Shown in pieces: positions 47,131-55,088 of a stretch of DNA of 64,000 bases (within the stretch, counting starts at the first letter, position 1; every line of letters begins with the position of its first letter). The notes under the pieces are model-generated. The model was not told where the DNA came from. It saw only the letters and a list, made by a program, of their open reading frames with translations, and searched no databases. The stretch is from Pectobacterium atrosepticum. GTDB lineage: Bacteria > Pseudomonadota > Gammaproteobacteria > Enterobacterales > Enterobacteriaceae. A program made the translations under genes and the position numbers. The DNA lies in NCBI GenBank assembly GCA_019056595.1, contig CP036163.1, forward strand, positions 1,054,001-1,118,000, given 5' to 3'.

Positions 47131-48546
47131 TCAGGACATCTGCATCAGCGGCGTAACCAGTGCAGCTACATCCTTGCATTGTTCAATCTCAGAGAGCGCC
47201 GCTACTGCCTGTGCAATATCAGCAGGGGCAAGCCGTGACGATAGATTCTCCGCAAATTTCTCCATGATGTTGCTTTCCGTTAGCGGGTGTTCCACACAGC
47301 CCAGCGGAAATGCAATGCGTTCACCTGCCACAACGTTTCCCCGCGTGACAACATCAACCTGCAATACCGGGCGACGCGCTTGCGCCATAAGCTGGTCAAG
47401 TTCGGGAGACACCTCAACGTGAACCTTATCGGCTAGCGCCAGAAGCATAGGATTGATTAACGTATCGCCCGCACTCCAGCGGTGGCGCGGAATACGGTAG
47501 GCAAGACAGGCCAGCGCAAACGGCAGGCTGAACTGCGCATCCGTTTCATTTTTCGGTCGCCTATCCATAAAGTCAGCGGCCAATCTCTGGCTGCCTTTAA
47601 CCCGAATAAGGTCAATATCCTGCGGCACCAGCGCCAACTCGTCCTGTACACGTTCGAAGGATTCCAGTGCAGTATGTATCCAGCGACAGGCCGGATACGC
47701 TTTGAAACTGGCGTGCTGGAGCGCCCACTGCTCTCCTAAACCGGTCGACAAAATCGTCTCATCAAAACGATCTGACCCCATCATGCGCCAGAATCCCTTC
47801 TCGCCGGACAGCACATCTCTTGGGCCGATCATTCCTGCGTGGTGCAGCTCGACACCACGGACGCCCGCTTCCGCGGCTGGCGCGTTGTAATCCTTAAAGG
47901 AAACCAACGGTCGCTGCTGCCAGTTGTATTTGTGCAAGCTGGGCAACGGCGTCAACGAGGCCGCCAACCCGATAGCGTTCTCTAATCCTTCGGCATCACA
48001 CCCCGTCAGTAACCCGTAGGCCACCGCTGCACCTACCGATTCATGCTGACACACGCCATAAACCTGCTGAAAACGCGCCGGACTCGGTTGCTGAGATTGG
48101 ATGATCCGGCCATTGATTTCATATGCAGCGGCCAGCGCACAGATCAGCGTTTCGCCGTCGATAGGGCGCTGCCCCAGCGCCGCCAGCGCGGCGGCAACCA
48201 GCGAGGCACCGGGATGCCCCATGCCGCACCCGGCCACTTCATACCCGTCATCGTAATCCAACGCATTGATCGCCGCCGCATTCAAAAACGCCGCGCCAAT
48301 AGCCGCCAGCGGCGTTCCACCATCCAATACTGGGCTGTTGCCCGCAGCATAGTGCAGACGAGTGACCCGTGCGCAATCCTGAACCGCCTGACTCTTTGCG
48401 CCTGCAATGCCGCAGCCCAGGCTGTCGATAAAATGCAGCGCAATCTTTCTTCTTAATACGACAGGGATGTCCTGAATCGTCAGTCGACAGGCAAAGGTCG
48501 CCAGACGCAACGTCAGAGGTAATTCAGTTGAGTGGGGCATCGGCAT
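47131..48546 (-). CDS. MmgE/PrpD-family protein
   Basis: The 471-residue protein belongs to the MmgE/PrpD/iminodisuccinate-epimerase family: IALHFIDSLGCGIAGAKS, NALDYDDGYEVAGCGMGHPGAS, and HKYNWQQRPLVSFKDYNAPAAEAGVRG, then ASFKAYPACRWIHTALES in the second domain. Members include 2-methylcitrate dehydratase and cis-epoxysuccinate or iminodisuccinate-acting enzymes. Given the amino-acid transporter and aminotransferase around it, an amino-dicarboxylate substrate is possible but unproven. No other methylcitrate-cycle genes are present, so a propionate role is unlikely. Confidence 0.85.
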   Translation of the reverse strand: MPMPHSTELPLTLRLATFACRLTIQDIPVVLRRKIALHFIDSLGCGIAGAKSQAVQDCARVTRLHYAAGNSPVLDGGTPLAAIGAAFLNAAAINALDYDDGYEVAGCGMGHPGASLVAAALAALGQRPIDGETLICALAAAYEINGRIIQSQQPSPARFQQVYGVCQHESVGAAVAYGLLTGCDAEGLENAIGLAASLTPLPSLHKYNWQQRPLVSFKDYNAPAAEAGVRGVELHHAGMIGPRDVLSGEKGFWRMMGSDRFDETILSTGLGEQWALQHASFKAYPACRWIHTALESFERVQDELALVPQDIDLIRVKGSQRLAADFMDRRPKNETDAQFSLPFALACLAYRIPRHRWSAGDTLINPMLLALADKVHVEVSPELDQLMAQARRPVLQVDVVTRGNVVAGERIAFPLGCVEHPLTESNIMEKFAENLSSRLAPADIAQAVAALSEIEQCKDVAALVTPLMQMS

Positions 48547-48663
48547 ATCGTCATTTGTTTATAAACAAAAGGAATATTAACACCACGTTTTATTATTTAT
48601 TTATCATTTTTTCGACCTGCTAAGATGCATAGGTTCTAACAAAATAAGAAACGTTTTTCCTAA

Positions 48664-48938
48664 TATACCCTAAATAATTCGAGTTTCAGGCAGGCGGCAA
48701 GCGAGGGACAAATTCGTCGGGAACGAATTTGACCAGCCAACGGCTGGCCTTCGGTGAGAGACAGGATGTCTCTCATTTCATCCCGATGAGCTTACTCAGG
48801 TAAGTGATTCGGGTGAGTGACAAATCTGTTAAAAGCAGATTTGAACGCTGCTTGCAGCGACCCCTACGGGGCGAGGCTCACGTCAGTGTGCCGAGTATCG
48901 TAGCCAACGCACATGCAACTTGAAGTATGACGGGTATA
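48664..48938. repeat. Palindromic intergenic repeat, copy expanded by hairpin modules
   Basis: This is an inverted relative of 37108-37234, with the same ends TATACCC and GGGTATA. It is about 148 bp longer because of two internal inserts. Insert one (about 48709-48779) consists of hairpins CAAATTCGT/ACGAATTTG, CCAGCC/GGCTGG and GAGAGAC/GTCTCTC. Insert two (about 48821-48899) consists of CAAATCTG/CAGATTTG, CGCTGC/GCAGCG and CCCC/GGGG. Confidence 0.9.
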
Positions 48939-48963
48939 CGCCATTTCCAGGGGTTCTGTATCT

Positions 48964-49641
48964 ATGTCATATCAGTGGGATTTTTCTGCCATCTGGCCTT
49001 ACCACCAACTGCTGTTGGAGGGGCTATGGGGAACGATAAAGATCGGTGCCACCAGCATCCTGATCGGAATGCTGGCAGGCATGGTGCTCGCCGCGATGAA
49101 AATGTCGCCTCGGTTGTTATTGCGCTTGCCCGCCGTGATGTTGATTGGCTTCTATCGTAATACGCCCGCGATTGTGCATTTTTTCTGGATTTACTACGCC
49201 CTGCCCGTTATTACGCCCTTAACGTTTTCACCTTTCACCGCCGCCGTCATCGCGCTGTCGGCACAGTCCGGTGCCTTCTATGCTGAGGTCTATCGTGGAG
49301 CGATTTCTTCGATTCACCCAGGGCAATGGGAAGGAGCAAAAGCGCTGGGCATGCCGCAATCGACGGCATTGCGACGGGTCATTCTCCCGCAGGCCTTGCG
49401 CAGAATGATCCCGCCTTTTATTGAGCGTTCGTTTGAACTCATCAAATCCACCTCGCTGGCTTCCTCACTGGCCTATAGCGAACTGCTTTATCAGGCGATG
49501 CAGCTAAACAGCCAAACTTACCGACCGCTCGAAGTCTACAGTCTAGTGGCCGTGATGTATTTCACTCTGCTGCTGCTGATTAGCCTGTTCAGTCAACATA
49601 TTGAGAAACGGCTGTCGCTGGCAGACCGTCGGCTCGCCTAA
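48964..49641 (+). CDS. Amino-acid ABC transporter permease 1
   Basis: The 225-residue HisMQ-type permease starts MSYQWDFSAIWPYHQLLLEGLWGTIKIGATSI. It has about five helices and the EAA loop GQWEGAKALGMPQSTALRRVILPQALRRMIPPF that docks the ATPase. It is the first gene of a run of permease, permease, ATPase and aminotransferase. Confidence 0.92.
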   Translation: MSYQWDFSAIWPYHQLLLEGLWGTIKIGATSILIGMLAGMVLAAMKMSPRLLLRLPAVMLIGFYRNTPAIVHFFWIYYALPVITPLTFSPFTAAVIALSAQSGAFYAEVYRGAISSIHPGQWEGAKALGMPQSTALRRVILPQALRRMIPPFIERSFELIKSTSLASSLAYSELLYQAMQLNSQTYRPLEVYSLVAVMYFTLLLLISLFSQHIEKRLSLADRRLA

Positions 49642-49649
49642 GGAACATC

Positions 49650-50315
49650 ATGCACTATCAATGGGATTTCTCGCTGGTCTGGGACAACATTCCGGTGTTG
49701 CTGAAAGGCCTTGGCGTCACGCTCGAACTGTGGCTGATAGCAGGCGTGCTGGGAACTGCGCTGGGGCTGGTTTTGGGTATTTTTCGCGTGTTTGGAAAGC
49801 GCTGGCTGTCATTGCCCGCCAGATTCTTTGTCGAGATATTCCGCAATACGCCCGTCCTGATCCAGCTGATCTGGTTTTATTACGCCTTCCCGGTTCTGGT
49901 CGGTGTGCAGTTTAGTACCTTTGCCGCCGCCGTGCTGGCTCTGACGCTGTATAGCGCCGCGTACTGCACCGAAATTTTCCGTGCCGGACTACAATCCATC
50001 GACCACGGACAATGGGAAGGCGCAAAAGCGTTGGGCATGCGGCACACGGTGATCCTACGGCGCGTGGTTCTGCCACAAGTATTGCGCAACATGCTACCTG
50101 CCTTGACCAACCGGATGATCGAGTTGGCTAAAGTCACCTCGCTGGCCTCCATATTGGCCGTCAACGAACTGATGTACCAAGGGCGGCTGCTGAGCAGCAC
50201 CTATTATCGTCCGCTGGAAATCCTGACGGTGGTGGCACTGCTCTATTTCGTTTTGATCTGGCCGGGGAGCTACCTTGCCGCACGACTTGAACGTCGTTTC
50301 CGTTCAACCCCCTAG
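49650..50315 (+). CDS. Amino-acid ABC transporter permease 2
   Basis: The 221-residue permease is a paralogue of the preceding gene: MHYQWDFSLVWDNIPVLLKGLGVTLELWLIAGV, FFVEIFRNTPVLIQLIWFYYAFPVL and the EAA loop GQWEGAKALGMRHTVILRRVVLPQVLRNMLPAL. The pair would form the heterodimeric channel. It starts 8 bp after permease 1. Confidence 0.92.
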   Translation: MHYQWDFSLVWDNIPVLLKGLGVTLELWLIAGVLGTALGLVLGIFRVFGKRWLSLPARFFVEIFRNTPVLIQLIWFYYAFPVLVGVQFSTFAAAVLALTLYSAAYCTEIFRAGLQSIDHGQWEGAKALGMRHTVILRRVVLPQVLRNMLPALTNRMIELAKVTSLASILAVNELMYQGRLLSSTYYRPLEILTVVALLYFVLIWPGSYLAARLERRFRSTP

Positions 50316-50338
50316 CCCGACAGTGACACAGGATTACT

Positions 50339-51169
50339 ATGCGTGAAGATATTGCTTTAAGTGAAGAACGTGTTCTAAGCGAAAATCGTGATCTGAGTGA
50401 AGATACCGTTCTGCGTATTCGCGGACTCCAGAAACGCTTCGGTGCCGTTGAGGTGTTGAAAGGTATCGATCTGGATGTACGACGCGGTGAAAAAATTGCC
50501 ATCATCGGCGGCAGCGGATCGGGGAAAAGTACGCTATTGCGCTGCCTGAATTTCATGGAAATCCCCAGAGCTGGCACCATCGAACTGGATGGCGTAGTGC
50601 TGGGAAAAACAGACGCTAAAGGTCAGCACGACTACCCAGAGAAACAACTTTGCGCCGTGCGGGAACGCGTGGGAATGGTGTTTCAGCAATTCAACCTGTT
50701 TCCCCATCTCACCGTGCTGGAAAATGTGCGTGAAGCACTGATATCGGTGAAAAAGATCCCACGACATGAGGCGGATATCATCGCCAAAGCCCAGTTGGAA
50801 AAGGTCGGGCTGAGCAATAAGCAAGACGCTCGCCCCAGCAGCCTGTCCGGCGGTCAGCAGCAGCGGGTAGCGATAGCCCGAGCGCTGGCAATGTCGCCTG
50901 AAGTGATGCTGTTCGATGAGCCGACATCGTCACTGGATCCCGAACTGGTAGGCGAAGTGCTGCACACCATTCGGGCGTTAGCGGACGAAGGTCGCACCCT
51001 TCTGTTAGTCACCCATGAGCTGGGTTTTGCCTATCACTTCGCCGACCGCGTCGTGTTTATCGAAAATGGCGTGATCCATGAAATGGGCAGCGCCGAACAG
51101 GTACTCAAAAATCCGCAGCAGCCGCGTACACAGGCTTTTCTTGCCCGCTTTGCCGAGCGGGCCTTTTAA
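50339..51169 (+). CDS. Amino-acid ABC transporter ATPase (GlnQ/HisP type)
   Basis: The 276-residue protein has Walker A GGSGSGKST near 58, signature SLSGGQQQRVAIARAL, Walker B VMLFDEPTSSLDPE and the switch LVTHELGFAYHFADRV. It energises the two permeases. The N-terminus carries about 25 extra residues before the usual VLRIRGLQKRFG, made of three degenerate repeats (LSEERV, LSENRD, LSEDTV). An ATG further in is not available before the ABC domain, so the extension is probably translated. Confidence 0.92.
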   Translation: MREDIALSEERVLSENRDLSEDTVLRIRGLQKRFGAVEVLKGIDLDVRRGEKIAIIGGSGSGKSTLLRCLNFMEIPRAGTIELDGVVLGKTDAKGQHDYPEKQLCAVRERVGMVFQQFNLFPHLTVLENVREALISVKKIPRHEADIIAKAQLEKVGLSNKQDARPSSLSGGQQQRVAIARALAMSPEVMLFDEPTSSLDPELVGEVLHTIRALADEGRTLLLVTHELGFAYHFADRVVFIENGVIHEMGSAEQVLKNPQQPRTQAFLARFAERAF

Positions 51170-51203
51170 TTCATCATTCACATTCACATTCAGGAACAGC
51201 ACG

Positions 51204-52121
51204 ATGCAACCGACGTTATCCAGCCAAAGCAGTCAGGCCTATTTGCAAGATCCGCGTAACAACGACGTACAGGTGTATGTGAATGGGGAATTTGTTCATC
51301 GCGACAACGCGGTGGTGTCGATCTTTGATTCCGGCTACGTGTGCGGTGACGGCGTATGGGAAGGATTGCGCTTGGTTAATGGCCGCCTGATTGCGCTGGA
51401 TGCCCATCTGGATCGATTGTTTGACGGTGCTGCTTCAATCCAACTGGATATCGGCCATAGCCGAGAGGCGCTGACCGCTATTCTCTATAAAACGCTCGCC
51501 ATCAACGGGATGACTGATGGCGCACATATTCGCCTGATGATTACCCGTGGGAAAAAGCATACGCCGAATCAGGATCCTCGCTTCATCATCGGTGGTGCAA
51601 CCATCGTGTGCGTGGCGGAATACAAGGTCGTCGATACGGCGGCAAAAAAGCGCGGGCTGACGTTGTTTACGTCCACTTACCGCACCAGCACGCCTGACGT
51701 CTTCGATCTACGGCTCAATTCGCACAGCCGACTTAATCTTATTCAGGCGCTGCTACAGGCGTTGCAGGCCGGTGCAGACGAAGCGTTGATGCTGGATCCG
51801 CACGGTTTTGTCGCCAGCTGTAACTCCACCAACTTTTTTATCGTCCGCCGCGGTGAACTGTGGACGTCATCGGGGCGCTACTGCTTCAATGGCATTACCC
51901 GCCAGACCCTTATCGATCTCGCTCACGCCAACGGACTCACGGTCAAAACTCAGGATTTTACGCTGGCAGAAGCGCTTACCGCTGATGAAGCCTTTGTTAC
52001 CGGCACGCTGGCAGGCATCACCCCAGTAAAAGCGCTGGATGGCCACTTGTTTAGCGCCGAACATCGCCCGATTACCGAAAAGCTTAGCCAGTGGTATGAG
52101 GCGTACCTGCACGCACAGTGA
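51204..52121 (+). CDS. Class IV PLP aminotransferase
   Basis: The 305-residue protein fits the branched-chain/D-amino-acid aminotransferase fold type IV: VYVNGEFVHRDNAVVSIFDSGYVCGDGVWEGLRLVNGRL, RLMITRG, and DEALMLDPHGFVASCNSTNFF near the PLP phosphate site. The Schiff-base Lys is probably in the GLTLF/K region near 155, which cannot be fixed by eye. The ATG at 51204 follows AGGA; 42 open codons upstream overlap the ATPase gene. It probably deaminates the amino acid imported by the ABC system. Confidence 0.85.
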   Translation: MQPTLSSQSSQAYLQDPRNNDVQVYVNGEFVHRDNAVVSIFDSGYVCGDGVWEGLRLVNGRLIALDAHLDRLFDGAASIQLDIGHSREALTAILYKTLAINGMTDGAHIRLMITRGKKHTPNQDPRFIIGGATIVCVAEYKVVDTAAKKRGLTLFTSTYRTSTPDVFDLRLNSHSRLNLIQALLQALQAGADEALMLDPHGFVASCNSTNFFIVRRGELWTSSGRYCFNGITRQTLIDLAHANGLTVKTQDFTLAEALTADEAFVTGTLAGITPVKALDGHLFSAEHRPITEKLSQWYEAYLHAQ

Positions 52122-52192
52122 TAGAGACGCATCGTCGTGATAACAATGACGATGCCACATAAGGAATGGATAGACACTGACAAGTGAGGATA

Positions 52193-53449
52193 TTAGTGAT
52201 GATTAGAACATTCCAATTTCAGGAACTCTGCAATCGCAGCCGTGACTGCCTGCGCAGCTTCAGTCGGAGGATGATGACCTGTTTTAGCCAAAATGAGTAT
52301 ACTCGCGTCAGCGATCAGGGTAGCTATTTCCTGACTCAGTTCAACAGGTGTTGCAGTGTCCTGTTCCCCACAGATGATCAGTGTCGGAGCACTGATGTCA
52401 GCCAGTAGTTCCGTTATATCACCCCGCTCAAAAACCGCTGCATCCAATGCAAGCGCTAATCCTGTGCGATTGTGAGACAGCATAATACGACGCTCTCGGA
52501 CAGCCTCTCCCTGATTATTCTGCAACCACGCCTCATTATTGATATGACCCTGAATTTTTTTGAATAAATCCTCACGCGCATGTTCTGAACCGGTGAGCAG
52601 AATGTCACGCTGCCTGTGCCAGTTTTGCAGACGTTCAGGAAATTCCGCTCTGGCACTGGTGCCGATCAGAACCAACCCGGACACCAGTTGCGGATAATGG
52701 GCTGCAAGCCTGATGGCAACCATTCCGCCCTGACTCTGTCCAATAAATGTCACTTTGCCGAGTGACAGTTCCTGAATCATTAACGCTAAATCCCTGCTCA
52801 GATCGTCAAGTTTCCAACCAGCGGGATCGTATTCGCTCAGGCCGTGTCCCGGCATGTCCAAGACAATACAACGATACGACTTACTCAGTACCTGAAATTG
52901 TGCAGAGAAAATTTCATGATTTGCGAACAGTCCGTGAGCAAAAATAAGCGTCGGTCCTTCACCAATATCGCGATAACGATACAGAGTGCCATTAATTCTA
53001 ACCTGCTGAAGCTGCCATTCATCACTGGCATCAAAAGCTCTGCTAAGTAGAGCTGAATCTTCAAACATTTGATAACGGGTGATTTTCGACCCTGATACCT
53101 TAAAGTGAATGATCATATCGCTGCCAACCGCATTTCCCGTACTCAGTACGGTATGACGAAAACGCCCCAGTACCAGAACGCTGTCATTATGGGCAATGAT
53201 GTCACTGATGGAAAAATCCAATGGCCTGAAGTTCTGCGGGAAATTTTGCAGCCAGCGCCTGACTCGCCCCGGCCCCTGTAACAGCCCAACGGTAGATACC
53301 CCAGGCTCACCATCGATATGCCACACGACGTTGTCATCAAGCAGGCTGACGATATCATCCAACTTTCCTTCAGCAAATGCCGCCAGATAAGCCTCGACCG
53401 TCTTTCTTGCACTCAGCCCCTGTATATCATGCGTATTTGTTGCTTCCAT
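52193..53449 (-). CDS. SnoaL-like domain fused to an alpha/beta hydrolase
   Basis: Residues 1-130 look like a SnoaL/NTF2 domain (ARKTVEAYLAAFAEGKLDDIVSLLDDNVVWHIDGEP, ending SGSKITRYQMFEDSALLSRAF). Residues 150-418 are an alpha/beta hydrolase with FAHGLFANHE, the nucleophile elbow GQSQGGMVA, the acid Asp in ICGEQDTATPV and the catalytic His in KTGHHPPTE. The triad looks complete. The substrate is unknown; the SnoaL-like part could bind a small hydrophobic ligand. A LysR gene is divergent and is the likely regulator. Confidence 0.82.
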   Translation of the reverse strand: MEATNTHDIQGLSARKTVEAYLAAFAEGKLDDIVSLLDDNVVWHIDGEPGVSTVGLLQGPGRVRRWLQNFPQNFRPLDFSISDIIAHNDSVLVLGRFRHTVLSTGNAVGSDMIIHFKVSGSKITRYQMFEDSALLSRAFDASDEWQLQQVRINGTLYRYRDIGEGPTLIFAHGLFANHEIFSAQFQVLSKSYRCIVLDMPGHGLSEYDPAGWKLDDLSRDLALMIQELSLGKVTFIGQSQGGMVAIRLAAHYPQLVSGLVLIGTSARAEFPERLQNWHRQRDILLTGSEHAREDLFKKIQGHINNEAWLQNNQGEAVRERRIMLSHNRTGLALALDAAVFERGDITELLADISAPTLIICGEQDTATPVELSQEIATLIADASILILAKTGHHPPTEAAQAVTAAIAEFLKLECSNHH

Positions 53450-53570
53450 TTTATTGTTCCTATTTAAGAAATATTAAGTTGGCAAATGCCATGAGGAAGA
53501 GTTTATTTGTTCCATATTTTGAAAACTATAGATAAAATCGATCAATCATCTTCCAAAAACAGAAAACTTT

Positions 53571-54461
53571 ATGCGTGAAATAAGCATGGACTGGAACGAC
53601 TTACGCTTCTTTTTGGAAGTCGCGCGAACAAGCAGCCTCACCAAAACTGCCATTAAGCTGAAGGTCAGCCAGTCAACTGTATCAAGAAGGATTGGCGCAC
53701 TTGAAAGCAGTTTAAAGACCCGCCTGTTCCTCCATCATCAGACCGGATATTTTCTTACTGATGTTGGCAAAGAAGTTCTCAAATATGCTGAAGATGTGGA
53801 AGGTAAAGTAGGAACACTGGAGAAAAAAATCTCTGGACGGGATCTGGCTCCTGCCGGAATAGTCCGCCTGGCTACAGCAGTGACGCTAGCAAACCACCTG
53901 ATTATTCCTCAGCTACCCCGCTTCATGGCCTGTTATCCTGAAATCATTCTGGAGCTCGTCACGGGTGTAAATACCGTATCAGTAGTACGAAATGATGCCG
54001 ATATTGCGCTGCGGCTTGTCCGTCCTGAACAGAATTCCTTAAAGATACGAAAGGTAGGTGTTGTGGCTTCTGCGGTGTACGGTTCAGAAACCTATGTCCG
54101 CGAGCATCCTGCGCCCGAAGATAACCCGATAATAGGCCGAAATTTTATCACATGGGACAAGTCGTTCAGTCATCTCCCCTCTGCCAGATGGCTCAATGAA
54201 CACTTCCCTGACATGACGTCGACATTAGCCTTGACCAGCCTTGTAACACAGATTGCTGCAGCAAACGCTGGTTTAGGACTCGCAGTTTTACCCTGCTTCA
54301 TTGCCGCGCAGAACAGCGACCTGGTGGAAGTCATCCATACCCAACGCGTGTTTTCTGAAGACCTCTGGTTGGTCAGTCATACCGACCTAATAGCATCTTC
54401 ACGGATCAGGGTAGTGGCTGACTTTTTAATGGAAATTATCGCTGAAGCTCATCTGGCATGA
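53571..54461 (+). CDS. LysR-family transcriptional regulator
   Basis: The 296-residue protein has the LysR winged helix (MDWNDLRFFLEVARTSSLTKTAIKLKVSQSTVSRRIGALE) and a C-terminal effector domain with NADIALRLVRPE-like and TSLVTQIAAANAGLGLAVLPCF segments. The second Met, ATG at 53586, would give the commonest LysR start. It is divergent from the SnoaL-hydrolase fusion gene across about 120 bp and probably controls it. Confidence 0.9.
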   Translation: MREISMDWNDLRFFLEVARTSSLTKTAIKLKVSQSTVSRRIGALESSLKTRLFLHHQTGYFLTDVGKEVLKYAEDVEGKVGTLEKKISGRDLAPAGIVRLATAVTLANHLIIPQLPRFMACYPEIILELVTGVNTVSVVRNDADIALRLVRPEQNSLKIRKVGVVASAVYGSETYVREHPAPEDNPIIGRNFITWDKSFSHLPSARWLNEHFPDMTSTLALTSLVTQIAAANAGLGLAVLPCFIAAQNSDLVEVIHTQRVFSEDLWLVSHTDLIASSRIRVVADFLMEIIAEAHLA

Positions 54462-55088
54462 CCTTTCTGAGTTATTGCTATCAAGCTCAAAATATCTGCT
54501 TCTGGCACACAGGGGACAAGTACGTGACGCTGAAGGTCTGCTGAGAGCGAGGAGCGGACGTTCGCAGTTTGACAAAGGCATGACTAAAATCGTGGTCTGT
54601 TAAACAACAGGTGCAGGTCAAGTGATATATTCAATTGTCATCTGGCCATTTTTCAAAATATTATATCGAACATCACCTGTTATTGATTTTTTTTGTTGTT
54701 CATTGTCACATTTTCATCGTGGGATTAAATAAAAAAACCTTATTTATCATAAGCATTTAATTTTCTGAAATTGCTACCCCACCTCAGATTACTGGGCTGA
54801 CCTAATCTATAGATCAGTTTCCCTTTATAATTTATGTTAGCAAGACACTAAGATGATTCTTAGAGACGCCCTCTTGACGGTAGAGGAAGCGTGCATTGAT
54901 TTTTACGATCACTGCCTTTCGCCCCCCAACCTAATCCGCGAATGATGCTTCCTGAACTTGCGTGCCTGTTATTATACTCGCCGCCAGAGCAATCAAATTG
55001 CTGATGCTTTCTGCCTGCTTAATGCATCTCCTGTCGTCAACATTACTGTGCATATTTGAGTGATTTCCTCTTAAGGAGAACTAGTTTC
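54462..55088. other. Intergenic region upstream of the large helicase gene
   Basis: About 600 bp without a supported gene. It contains GCTTCTGGCAC (54498-54508) and AGAGCGAGGAGCGGA (54544-54558), both repeated almost exactly beyond the other side of the helicase gene, then AT-rich sequence. A clear promoter was not identified. Confidence 0.55.
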
